In this document: positions 1 to 12,234 of the stretch, piece after piece
Layout of the letters: the number at the start of each line of letters is the position of its first letter
Numbering within the stretch: position 1 is the first letter of the stretch
Assembly: GCA_000499405.2 (NCBI GenBank)
Contig: HG738136.1
Span: 496,001 to 560,000 of the forward strand
Direction of reading: 5' to 3'
From: Onchocerca volvulus
Taxonomy: Eukaryota > Nematoda > Chromadorea > Rhabditida > Onchocercidae
Length of the DNA: 64,000 bases
Made by a program: the position numbers and the translations under genes
Notes under the pieces: generated by a model
Seen by the model: the letters and a program-made list of their open reading frames with translations, nothing else
Told to the model about the DNA's origin: nothing
Databases searched by the model: none

Positions 1-203
1 GTGTTAAATACAAAAAAACAAAACCAAATATACATTTTTCCGTCATACCAACAGTTTTAGTTTTTCATTTTATTTGCATAAAAATACAACTAATTAATCA
101 ATTATATCAAGAGGAAATTTGCAACTTTTGTATGAATCGATATTAACTTGATGTTTTAGTTTTTTTTTTTTAAAAAATACGAACAAAATTTTGTATTTCC
201 AGA
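1..203. other. 5' flank of the SLC17-type gene
   Basis: AT-rich flank with no recognised gene. It ends in a pyrimidine-rich splice acceptor (TTTGTATTTCCAG, last base 202) one base before the ATG at 204. Such a position suits either a spliced-leader trans-splice site or the 3' end of an intron behind an unseen 5' exon to the left of the window. Confidence 0.5.
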
Positions 204-3200
204 ATGGTTTCCTGTTCCAAACCAATTTATTATGCAAATCATACCCGATATTTGATTTTGATCATTGCAATCTTAGCACTTTCGATAATTGGTAGTAATA
301 CTTTAATTCTAAATTTTACAATTATTTGCATGACTGATGAAAATATGCATGAATTGAATTCAACAACAGAGCTATTAAGTAAGTTTTTCTTTTCTTTTTC
401 TTTTCCGTTTTTTAATTTTTCCTTCTTGAAATTAAATTTGAACTTGAAGTATTTTTCATGGAAGAATGTGAAATAGAAATTCAAAATTGAAGTTAGAATA
501 GCATTGTATATTGAAAATTAGGAATTTTAACAGTCGATAAGAATTATGGCTGAAATATTATTCCAGTTTTAATAACTAATAAAACATTTCATATAAGTAA
601 AAAAATTTCCGAAGAATTAATTATCGAATAATTTCAATAGAAGTAATAAAAAATTTTATGATTCTAATATGAATTGGGATGTTTCAAGAGAGAATAACAA
701 AGTAATTCCAACAAAAAAAAAAAAAAGATTATTATATCTATTTATCCAGTTTTAATTTATAATTTGTTACTGAAATTTTATTAGATCAATTTTAGATTCA
801 ACAGAAAATTCACCCAAATATCATTTTACGAGTATTCAGAAAGGTTTGCTATTTTCGGCAACTGCTATCGGTAATCTTATAGGTACTTATCCAGTAATTT
901 TACTTGAAGAAAAATTAAGTACCAGGTGAATTTTTCGAAATTTCAGTTCAACTAAATTCGAATTTATTGGTTAAATTTTGATACAACCCAATCAATAAAT
1001 TATCCAATAATTCATTATTGATAATGATAATATTTATAAATTTTGATAATTTTTAACATTAAAATAAATCAGATTTGTATAAAATAATTAAAATTCCTAA
1101 CAGGTTTAATAAATAAAAAAAAAAATGTCAGAAAAAATTATAAAATATTATGCATAAAATATTGCTATGAATTAGCTATTAATTTAACGATTTTTAGGAA
1201 ATTATTCACAATATTTGGAATAATATCAGCAATTTCCACTATTTTAATTCCTTTTCTTGCTAACTATGGATTTGGATTTCTTTTCGCTATGCGATTTCTG
1301 GAAGTACGAAAAAAAATCGATCATTTCACATTTTTACTAATTTTCAAAATTTGCACACTCCCTGATAAGTTTAAAAAAAAAATTGTAATAATATTTTTTC
1401 ACAAATCATAATAGTTGTTATCAATAAGTCACACTATCACTAATAAATCGATATTCTTGATAAGTTATATATATTTTCGATAAATCATATGATCATTAAT
1501 AAATCATAATCTTGATGCGATTATCAATAAGTCATATTTACGGTAAGCCATATATAAGTCACCAATAAGTCAGTCATACGATCATTAATAAATCGTATTC
1601 CTGATAACTCATATTCTTAATAAGTCATATCTAAATCATACGGTCATTGATAAATCATATTCTTGATGCAATTATCGATAAGTAATGTAGTCATTAATAA
1701 ATCGTATTCTCCATAAACCATATTTTCAATAAGTCATACAGTCACCGTTAAATCCTACGGTTAAATCATACGATAAATCATACGGTAATAGTGACCGTAT
1801 GTTAGTCATTCCGGATACTGAATGAAAAATAGTACATAAATCGGCAAAATACACGGTACATTTCATTTCAATTTCTCAGTAACAATTGTATAAGTTCAAA
1901 AAATTTCATTAATTAATTATTAGAAATAAATTACACAAATCATTCTTAAATTCTGTTCCTTCAATTTATTTTTTCATAATTTTAGGGATTTGCATATGCA
2001 TCAGCATATCCTGTACTTGGTACCATTACATCACAATGGTCATTATTAGCTGACAGTGGAATGTATATGTCATTGATAATGTGTCATTTACAGGTTAACT
2101 AATTAATTATCATTTTAATTAATATTTGTTAATAATTAAAATAAAATTTTATTTTTTTTTACATTTTGTTTTCTTTTCTAGCTTGGACCATTATTTACAA
2201 TGCCAGTATCAGGAGCCTTATGTGTATCATCATTTGGTTGGCCAGCAACATATTACATTCATGGAATACTTACATTATTTATTATGTTTTTATTTTATAA
2301 TGTCTATCGCGATTCACCCAAAATTCATAAGTTTGTTACAATATCACATATCGAAATAATAAGACTCAATTTTAAATTAAAAAGAAAAATTGAAAAATTT
2401 TAAATTTTTCAGTAATTCGATAAATTATTCAGACATTCTATTTTCAATCAAAAATTAATAGAAATTTTCGAATTGTTTCTCATGAATGATAGAAATTTCG
2501 TATCATTTTGTCTTCGACTATTTTCTTTAAATATATTAATTTATAAACTAATAATTAGATGAATAACATCAAATTCAAATCTTACAATAATTTATTACCA
2601 AATAGAATCTTACATTTTAGATTTACAATTGTTCGAGAAATTATTCATAAATTCAATATTGATATCCAATATCAAGCTGAATAATAGACGATATTATGCA
2701 AAATTAATATTTTGTAAATTTTATATAAATTGATATTTTATAGATTTTACGGAAATCTGATGCCAAATTTGAATCTTAAAAGAAACTAATATCAAGTTAA
2801 AATCTTACGAAGTCACCATACTAAATTTGAATTTTTGTAGATTAAAACTTTCAATAATCTTTTCTCAGTAATTGATTATTATGTTAGAAACACTTTCCTT
2901 TTTCTTAATATCACGATCAATATATTATCATCAGTGACAAATCAAGAATCACATAAAAACTTAACTATCAAATTGAAATCAAATTTAAAGTTTAAATCAG
3001 TTAATCAAGTTTAAATACTACGAACATCTACATAACAAATTTGAATATCCTGTACGATTAAATGATAAGGATTAATTTTTTTTTTTCTCTGTGCAGAAAT
3101 GTCAGCTCGAAAGAATTGTCAAAAATTGAATTTGGCAAAGAGGTGACATATGTGAAGAAGATGCCAAAGGTACCGTATAAAGCGATCGTTCATGATCTTT

Positions 3201-5168
3201 CTATTTGGGGTGTTTGGATTGCAAGTGTCGGTGGTACCTTTGGTTTTCAAATATTTTTCCAGTATGGACCGGTATATCTTAATGAAGTTTGTTTTTTTTT
3301 TTCATTCCTTTTTATCACTTTAGAAATGATAAAAATTCGAAATTTTTGTTATCTTTCAAAATTTCATCCATTTTTTTCTTTTTTTTCGTTTTTTTTTTTT
3401 TTTTTGCTTTCATTATTATTCAATGCAATTTTGTAAAAGAAATTTTCAATTTAAATAAATTTTAAATCTAAAATTTTTAATCAATTAAGTCACTTCTTTC
3501 ATCATTTAATATTTTTTGCTAATAAAATAATCCTAAATTCAAATTAATTATTATTTTTTAATTATTTATCTTATGTTAGTTTAGTGTAATTTTATCGATT
3601 TCAGGTATTACATTTTCCCGTCGAAAAAGCTGGCCTAGTTGCAGCCTTACCAATGATATTATCAATTATTGTTAAAGTTTTGGCTGGACCATTTAGTGAT
3701 CATGCTTCTTGTTGTGGTGAAAAGGCTCGAGTTATGATATTTACTTTTATTTCTCAAGGTTTGTTTATTTTTTTTTCCCCAAATAATTTTATTTGCTAAA
3801 TTACACTGCATTTGAATCCTAATAAATTATTTTATTTTTATTTTTGATTATAATTAATTAATTGAATCGTACTTAATTATTCTATTTTCATCAATTTTAT
3901 CAAAATTGTAATTTTCATTTAACTGTTTTTTTCTACTTTTTTAATTTTTTTCAGGTTTTATGGCACTATGTTTTATATTTTTGGCATTTATACCGGCAAA
4001 TGCATCTAATTTAGGTCAAATAGCGTATACGTTATCGATTGGATTTAGTGGATTAAATTCTGTTGGCGTAATTAAAAGTGCACAATTGGTAAATCTGTTA
4101 ATTTCTTTTTTTTTTTGCTTCTCAAATAAGAAAATGATTATTTGATATGCAAATATTAAATGGTTTGAATTCTGACATATTAAATATAAAAGTGATAAAT
4201 TTTATTGATTAACTTAATTGAAAATATCAATTTTAGGTTGCTCGTCAGCATACACATTTTGTCTTATCAATTTTATCAATTATTAGTTGTTTGATAATAT
4301 TAATTATTCCATTATTCGTGTCACTTCTTGCACCAAATAGTACCACCGAACAATGGTAAGATTAATTAGTTATAATTACTTAATTCATTAATTACTACAC
4401 TTTTTCATAATAATAACAAATTAATTACAATTTTAATTATTTAATACATTGAAATATATCTTTCCATAGTATTAACAAGAACAAAGATGTACGCAAATTT
4501 TATACAAATTTATATATTTTATTAATTCGAATATACAATATTAGCATTGTCAATAATTTTAATCTTAACAATATGCCTTTAAAATGATAAACTATAAATA
4601 TTGTCAACAATTCCTAACAATTTGTCAACAATTCTAACAAATAATTTTATATTTTTACAATCAATCCATTCTCAGACTATTTAAACAATTAAATATTGTT
4701 TAAATAGTCTGAAATGAAGAATTGATTTTTAAATTATAAAATTATTTGTCAAAATTGTTGACAAATTGTTAGATTATTGTTGACAGAAATATCAATTGGA
4801 AAAGTTAGCCTAATTTGCTTGTTAAATATTGTAAACAATAATAATTAATCTGATTTTCGCAAAATAGAAATTATCAATAATTAATTTTAATAAACTTTTC
4901 GTTTTTTCCTTTCTTCGTCATTTCTTATTTTGCACAAAAAATAAACAAATTTTATTCTTTAATTTAAAAATTTTTCTTTTTTTTTTTTTTTAGGGCAACA
5001 ATTTTCTATATTATTGTTGGTTTAATAATTGTTAGTAATGGTTTTTTCTTCATTGTCGGCAAAGCATCACCAGCATCATGGACTAAAGTAAACACTCAGC
5101 AAGTTTATACAATTAATCAGCATGAAACGATCAATGATATGATAACGACTGATACGGAAAAACATTGA
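204..5168 (+). CDS. SLC17-type major facilitator (anion/phosphate cotransporter family), ten exons
   Basis: Predicted multi-pass membrane carrier of the major facilitator superfamily, closest by eye to nematode SLC17 proteins (sodium-phosphate, sialin and vesicular glutamate transporter family). Exons: 204-378, 796-925, 1198-1303, 1986-2093, 2182-2330, 3097-3286, 3605-3758, 3955-4088, 4237-4355, 4994-5168. All phases join and give 479 residues, normal for the family. The N-terminus has one membrane helix followed by NFT/ICM and a loop with N-x-S/T sites, as in SLC17. Hydrophobic segments alternate with loops to about a dozen helices. The central loop is charged (SSKELSKIEFGKEV) and precedes the TM7 region (FQYGPVYLNEV). 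The tail is short and polar. Substrate cannot be read from sequence. ATG 204 directly follows an acceptor, so SL trans-splicing is likely, although an upstream coding exon is possible. Confidence 0.82.
1420..1810. repeat. Degenerate intronic minisatellite
   Basis: In the third intron of the SLC17-type gene, short units built from AATAAATCATATTCTTGAT and ATAAGTCATACGGTCATT variants recur about ten times with heavy divergence over roughly 390 bp. Units are 25-40 bp and irregular. No coding sense is visible. Confidence 0.7.
4614..4772. repeat. Long palindrome in an intron
   Basis: The last intron of the SLC17-type gene contains an inverted repeat of about 160 bp. The inner arms (CAGACTATTTAAACAAT and its complement, 4673-4712) are perfect around a 5-base loop. 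The outer arms (CTAACAATTTGTCAACAATT against AATTGTTGACAAATTGTTAG) are also near perfect, with a small unpaired part between. It could be a small foldback element. Confidence 0.75.
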
Positions 5169-5269
5169 AAACGATCAATTGATATGATAATAACGGCTAG
5201 TAAGATAAATAATTCCCCAATAACTATCTATGTATATTTGATGAAGAAAACGAATTTTGTATTTTTATA

Positions 5270-5377
5270 CAATTTCATTTTATCATTTTTTTCTTTTTTT
5301 TTTTCATTAAAAATGACGAATTCACGTGTACTTGTTGATATCAGCACGTGAATGATAAAATGATTCGCATGAAATTG
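5270..5377. other. Inverted repeat in the 3' UTR of the SLC17-type gene
   Basis: An imperfect stem starts 102 bases after the stop codon. The inner stem is TTCACGTG (5321-5328) against CACGTGAA (5345-5352). Outer pairs are CAATTTCAT with ATGAAATTG, plus complementary TTATCATT/AATGATAA blocks. It contains two CACGTG sites. It may be an mRNA hairpin or an old foldback element. Confidence 0.55.
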
Positions 5378-8099
5378 ATAGGTGAAAAACGAAACAACAG
5401 AAAAAAAAAAAACAGAAAATAAGGTGAAAAAGAAAAACGAGAAAATTGCATCGAGTAGATTTTAAAAATATTTTTGTTAAACAAATATTTTCGAAGGAAA
5501 AAAAAAAAGAAAAGAAAAGCTTTAAAAAAACAATTTACAAAAACTAAAATAGTTTGTTTATATCACTTTAAAAAAAAAAAAAAAAAAACTCAAAAATAAT
5601 ATTTTTACAATTATTAGTTACCCTTTTTTTCCACATAAATATTATGGAGAATCAATGATTATCATCATGAAAAATATAATTTAATTAAGTATAAATTACT
5701 AATTATCAATTATATATTTCTTTTTTTCTATTTATCATAAGTTTTTACCACAAAAATTTACGAATAATTTTATTTACTACGAATATTTACCTAGCATTTT
5801 TTATTTATTATGAATATAATTAAAATATTTTACCTGTACTTGCCATCAGGTTTTATTTACCACAAATATAATTGAAATGCTTTAATTATACTGCCAAATT
5901 ATTATCGAATTTTTTCACTATTCTTTGCTAAAATTGATAATCAATTAGTTATTAAACGACTATGATTAAAATTTATCATATCAATGAATAATTATATTGA
6001 AAAAAAAAAAAAATAGAAAAACGAATCAATTGCTCAATTTGACAATAAACAATCTGAATAGCTAAAGTAATTTGAACTGATCAAATGGTAAACAAAAACA
6101 AAACAAACAAATGAAATTAACAAAAATAAAATTTATTAGTTGAAAAATAATCGAAAAAATATTTTAAAAAATTGATAAAAATCAAAAGGAAGGAAAATTA
6201 GCACTAGTTTTTTTTTGTTACTATATTATATAATTTAAATGCTTATTATACTAATAAAATTGAACTGGAAATATAAAATACAAAAATCTGCCAATTAATT
6301 AAAGGCATTTGTTGTGTTAGCAAAATTAGAACAATTAGGTAAGAAGAAAAGTGTAATTAAGAATCACACTGTAATTAATTATTTTTCAATGTCTTATTTT
6401 TGACGACAAAAAGAGAGAAAAAAAAAAGTGATTTATAAACAAATGATGAAAAATTTCAAATGTACTTATTATTGATTATTTACTAATTAATCAAAAATCT
6501 ACCCATTTAAAATTTTCAATTCATACTATGAAAATTTTTAGTATCTGTTTTATTAATTTTATATTTTGTCTAAATTATTTTTAATTAATCCGATTAAAAT
6601 TTTCGTTTTATTTCTTTCAAAATTTTTAACTTTTCTAATAATGATTAACATTTAAAGCTACTAAAAACGATTTTTTTTTTTTAAATATTTTTCTCATTTA
6701 CTGATTTTAAAGCTATACTAAATCCAGTATCTGTTTTATTAATTCACTTGAAAAAAAAAATTAAAACTTTAATTAGCTTGATTTAAAATTTTATTTATTA
6801 CTTATCGAATTTATTAACTTTTTTAACGATTTGAAATTTAAAACTGTCATGAGTGAATTTTTCCTTTTTCTTCTTTTTTTTTAATTGATGAATGGATCAA
6901 ATTTTGTACCTTTTTTTTTTTTAACTACTTGAATAAAAATAAAGAAATGATAATTTCATTGCGAATGAAAAAAATTCGAAATCAATAATTCACCATTAGT
7001 ATTAGACTCCTTAATTCTATTATTATTTGATGCTGAAATAATTTAAATTTGAATTTTTATTTTTAATTTCGAATCATTTGTTGCTCCCTTAAATATTATT
7101 TCTATTATTTCTTTTCCAATTTCTTTATCCTAGCCAATCTTTTGAGATATCATTGCTTAATATTTGAAATTATCAAACTATCTTATCAAAAAGGAATAAT
7201 GATTTATTTATTTGATCTTAGAGAATAGAAATAAATGCAATATTACAATTTTTCTTAGATTGTTAAATGGATATGAATAAGAAAGATGATTATTTTTATC
7301 CTCCACCTTTATCTTTTCTTTTCTTTTTTTTTTTTTTTTTTTTTTTTTATTTTTCTTCAAAATCGTCGTTCTGTGAAGAAAAAAAAAATTTTTTTTTTCT
7401 TGTAAGCAAACTATTTTTAAATTATTTGAAAGAAGTTCGAAAATAGCTTGCTTGCAAGAGAAAAAAAAGTTTTTTTGTGTTCTTTCATAGAATAACAATT
7501 TTGAAGAAACTTTATGAAAATCATCAATTACTACCATTCTAAAATTACAATTCTAGACTGATAATAAATGATAATTCAGACTGATTGTGATTTAGTGTAA
7601 CAGCACAAGGATATCTTTAAGAATTTGAAATAAGTCGAAAAAAAAAGTGTTGAGATTACTTAGCTAGTATTAAGATTAATCATTAAATTATTTGAAACTT
7701 AATAAATGTATTAAAAAAAACGTATTAAAATCATGTTTTCCTTTTTTTAAACAATTAATTGATTTGGTTAAATGTAATTCATGAAGTTGTAAAATTTTTT
7801 AATGTGGAAAAAAAAAGGTTATTAAGTTTCGTCCTCAGCACTTTTTTTTTCAGAAATTTTCGCCTTTTCTACCATTTAACTATCTTTTTTAGAAAGAAAA
7901 AGAAAAATAATACGAAATCAAATATGACAAAAAATTTGTCATCAAAAAAGACAAAAAGTTTTTTGTCGTTAAACAAGATAAAAAGTTCGCGTCGATATTC
8001 CATAATCCGTAGTGCCATATTTTGCAATTCTTTTTATGTCCTTCATTTTTTTTTTTTTTTTGCAAAATTTTAAATTTTATTTTGGCAATAATTTGCATA

Positions 8100-8490
8100 C
8101 ATTAAAATTATCAAACATTCGAGTCACCATATTCGAATTATCAGTTTGCATTCTGTAACATGAATTCAGTACCCGAATTGTAACTGTTGTCTGTAAAATT
8201 AATTTCTTGTTCGAATTATTAAATATATTGTAATATTAATTCAATATTCAAGTTATCAATTGTATTTTGTGATATGATATGAATTTAGTATCTGAATTAT
8301 AACTGTTGTCTGTAGCATTCATTTGGTAATTGAATTGTCGAAATATTTTGTTGTATTAGCTTAATATTCGAGTTATCAATTATTTTTTGTGATTTATATG
8401 GATTCAACACCGAATTATCAACTGCATTTATAAAATTAATTCGATATTCGAAGTGATAAATGTATTCTGTAATCATGAACGAATACAAAA
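8100..8490. repeat. Degenerate tandem repeat, unit about 120 bp
   Basis: Three to four diverged copies of a unit with ATTCGAATTATCA, then a TGCATTCTGT-like stretch, then AATTCAGTA and GAATTGTAACTGTTGTCTG. The last block occurs nearly unchanged at 8175-8195 and 8296-8316, about 120 bp apart. No coding sense. Confidence 0.65.
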
Positions 8491-9559
8491 TCAAAATTTT
8501 AATTAAATATTAAGAAATTATGTCAATGGATAACATATTCTTTTCAAACTATAATCGAATACAAAATGAAAATTGGTATAAAATCAGAAGGTGAAGAAAA
8601 CATCTCTAATTATTGTTTGAAATAATAGCTAAAAAGTCTTATTTAAATTACTATAGAGCTTTCATTTGTTCATTTCAGCAAATTGAAATTATCACTAATG
8701 ACACCTGTTGTGATCTGAATTAATTTATCAACTTCGTCCATTATTTCTTATATCATTTTATTGATAAAACTGAGCCAATAAAATTTTAGCAAAAAAAAAA
8801 AAAAAAATTTAGCAAATTCTAAAACGGCAATTTCAAAAAAAAAATGGTTCATTAATTAAAACCAATTATTGTAATAATAAAAATTTATATATTTTTTAAA
8901 AAAAAGAAAGAAAAAAATGAACAGACAAGTACGCATTGTTTTAAGCAAATCATAGTATTGAAATATTTGAATCAAAATTTGAAAATATATCAAATAAAGC
9001 TTATTTAAACAATAATTTGAAATCTTGAAAGTAAATTTTAAATTGTCTTCTTTAGTTTTAAATTAAAAATTGAATTATTTGCTTCGAATAAATCGATTAA
9101 ATCTATTTTAAGCTGACATTTTATATCGATATTTATCTTGTACTTATGTTATGAATGATTTATATTTGCAGAGTATTTTGCAAATATTATTCCACCGAAA
9201 CAATTTAAATTTTCATGTTATTGCACAGATGAAATAAGAAAATTAACTTTATAACTTTTAAAAAATTCAAATCAATGATTGTTATAAAAAACACATATTT
9301 TTGATTTTATACAGGAAATACCAATCTTACTAATTTTTTTTTTTCATCATGGAAATAAAATTTGCGTATTCTACGGTTCAATTCTTAATTAGCTTTAAAA
9401 ACTCTATATATCGATTCATCATTTTACTATATTCTTCTTATATCATAATCTAATTTAAATAATAAAGGAAAAACAATCGCTTTCTCTCATTCATTAAATT
9501 ATCCAATTTAATCGACCAGATTAGAATTGCTTAATTTAAACCGGTAATTTCTGATAATG

Positions 9560-9900
9560 AACTTCAACTTTAATCAAAATTTTGATGATACACTTTGACT
9601 TTCATCGCTCATTTGATGACATAACCTCATTTTCATCAAATTTTCGCCGTACATCTGATGACATATCGCCATTTTTGCCATATTTCCGATGATATGTTGT
9701 AATTTCCGTCAAATTCATGATGATAAATACTAGTTTTCGCAAACCTTTCGATGATATGCCTTAGTTTTTCACAAATTTATGAATGATATATTTCGATTTT
9801 TATCGGGTTTTCGACACACCTTAGTTTTTATCAAACATCCAATGATATGACATAATTTTTGTCAGAATTTTTATGATATTCCTTAATGTCTGTTCTAAAT
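9560..9900. repeat. Degenerate minisatellite, unit about 40 bp
   Basis: A block resembling TTTTCATCAAATTTTCGATGATATG is repeated seven to eight times with variations such as TTTGATGACATAACCTCA, TCTGATGACATATCGCCA and TTCGATGATATGCCTTAG. The period is roughly 40-45 bp. It is intergenic. Confidence 0.7.
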
Positions 9901-11391
9901 ATTTCAGAGATGTTGAAAAGATAACGCTGAATATTGATCAAAGGAACAAATTAATATTAATTTTATCAGCGGAATAAAAGTAAAAGGAATAAACTGAGTG
10001 TGAATGATTTCAAAACGATTATGCATGGAATAAAGCATTTTGATAAAACTGTATTTTGATTATTATAAAAACCTTAATTTCATTACAAGAACGTAACCTG
10101 GTCATCATACCCTATCATGCGACAATATCTAGATATTAATCGAGATTTGACCTTCTCTCGAGAAAATCATCTATCCAACACAAATCTCTTTAGTTATATG
10201 AGATTACTGTAGTTTTCTTTCGAAAATATCCCAATGATTGCAAATGAGTAAGAAAGATTATATATTAATTCGTAACATGAAACGAGCAAAAGTGAAACTG
10301 CATAAAATGCAAAACACATACCTTCCATGTAAATCTATATAATATTAATTCTGCAATACAAAGAATTAAATCATGATATAAAATGCTCAGCCCACGGTAA
10401 CGAATCGCAAGCTTGATTCCATATCATCATAGATTAACATGCATTGCAATTCCGATAATTGCAAATTTTCCATCTTTGTGCAACTGTAAAATCATGCAAA
10501 CTTTACTGCAAGATAATGCATGCAACATAAATTCTGTACGAAATGTGCAAAACAAACAAATTGGAAGTTTATAGTAATGTTAAGCTAAAAGTGAAGTCAG
10601 TTAGACAATTTCTTTGAACTTTCATACTGAAATTTTGGAAAGTGAAAGAAAGAAGGGGAAAAAGAACGAGAGAGAAAGACAAAAAAAAGAAAGTGAAAAA
10701 ATGAAAAATATCTTTTCATCAATAATTCAGTTAGTTTCCCTCCAGCGATGCTAATTCCGTGTACTTCACGTGTGCACGATGCGATATTATAAATGCATAT
10801 GTGTTTGTTTTTCCGGATATTTCACACTTGTGGTATCTAAACAATATAGCGTACGCCAAGCATGGATGTATAAACAATATTGCGTACACCGAACACGTAT
10901 ATATAACCGTTCACGTAAACCAACTTTCATAAATATCACATAATGCGAAGTCCGACACGTCGCAACATGTGCATCAATCACAGCAGCGTATCATACGTAT
11001 CTTCTCTTTTAACATTTAATTACACATATCTTAACGTCTAATTACATTTTACACAAGCTTTTAATTGGACTTACCTCAGTATGTAATTTCACACGTTGAA
11101 ATGTATGATTTCACGTTTATTTGATTTATTCAACATTTGAAAGTCGTTTATATTAGAGCAATTTAGATGCTTATTCCTTGCAGAGAAACATGAAGTTTTG
11201 AAATCTATAAAATTTTAATTAGGAGATTAATCAAATCATAAATTCCTAACTAAAATTCTAAAAAAAAAAAAAAAAAATTCTCCCGATCAAAACTTTGTAA
11301 TAACAAATGTGAATAACTTTCATTGATGGAAGATTTGGATGAGAAACATTTGATATAAGATAATATATGACAATCATCTAAATAGATCAGT

Positions 11392-11520
11392 TTGCCTTCC
11401 ATATGGTTTGATATGCTGAGACGAAACGGCCATGACCTGTGATCTTAATGTGCAGATAACGACCTTTAAATTGCTGGACTTGTAGAAATCTCCACTTAGA
11501 CATTGTATTTGTCGATACAC
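11392..11520 (-). CDS. Possible terminal coding exon, unknown protein
   Basis: On the minus strand, an open segment follows a strong acceptor (TTTATTTTTTGCAG, exon starting at 11520) and ends at a stop near 11392. In one frame it reads from MSKWRFLQVQQFKG through HIKITGHGRFVSAYQ to WKAN. A second frame is also open over the same bases, so the reading frame is not certain. Composition is less AT-rich than the surroundings. No upstream exon joins cleanly: a short open piece (ATG near 11608, MSRLKSLGLKSW) has a donor of the wrong phase for this frame. I do not recognise the protein. It may be an exon, a decayed gene or chance. Confidence 0.25.
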
Positions 11521-11679
11521 TGCAAAAAATAAATGAATCAATAATAAGGATTAAATACTCTGCACTACCCTCCAAGACTTTAATCCAAGAGACTTTAATC
11601 GAGACATTTTCTTGACCGGTTTTCGTGCAATTTCAATTTTGGATGTACTGATTCAAAAAATTTCATACTGACTCTTCAC

Positions 11680-11900
11680 TAGGGCCGCGCCAACCTTTCA
11701 AATATTTAGGCCCTCATTTCGGTGTTTGTGGTGTTGTTCCACATCTGCATAGTTTGTTATGGGTAATTATCCGCTTTTTTAGTTTACCGGGTTGAGGTTT
11801 GGGCTACACGTGGTTTGCGTGATCCGTGTCACGTGGTCTGCGTAATTTCTGCTTAATCTGCACTGAGCATGGGCTTTACATGTTTTGCGTCTGATGCAGG
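11680..11900. promoter_or_regulatory. rps-7: GC-richer stretch upstream of rps-7
   Basis: About 220 bp with clearly higher GC than the flanks, holding two similar phrases (CACGTGGTTTGCGTGAT and CACGTGGTCTGCGTAAT). It lies 330-550 bp before the rps-7 start. A promoter or unspliced leader region is the simplest reading. No TATA box or terminal-oligopyrimidine start could be assigned. Confidence 0.35.
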
Positions 11901-12234
11901 TTCGAAATGAGATCAAACTCTTACTCTTATTTCCTCGTTACTTCGTTATTGAAGTACCTCTATAATTCAGTGATGAAATACAGGAATAATATAGCAGTTA
12001 TTCGTTGCTTATTACAATTGATTCTTCTTATTTTAATTTTCTTTGGCTTATTATTAATTTGTACTATTAAGGGAGAGATAATTGGCACTAAACTTAATCT
12101 CTGTTGATATTTAATCTCTTTTATATAATCGGCATTATATTTAATTCTGTAATAATTGTATGATTATCATCATTAAGGGGAAATTTTTCGAAAAGTTCTG
12201 TTTTGCTTGGTGAGAAAAATTTACTGAGGAGAAG

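Larger units (their letters stand above)
5169..12234. other. 7-kb intergenic region
   Basis: AT-rich, with many poly-A/T runs. It holds the 3' UTR of the SLC17-type gene with a hairpin (5270-5377), a homopolymer-rich stretch near 7320-7400, two minisatellite-like arrays (8100-8490 and 9560-9900), a small open minus-strand exon candidate (11392-11520) and a GC-richer stretch at 11680-11900 before rps-7. Open frames at 7208-7537 and 7759-8098 are lysine/phenylalanine runs made by the poly-A/T tracts and are not supported as genes. Confidence 0.6.

Noticed and set aside
7208..8098. Open frames on both strands (7208-7537, 7759-8073, 7889-8098)
   Set aside because: They are mostly poly-K or poly-F translations of A/T runs and overlap each other on opposite strands.
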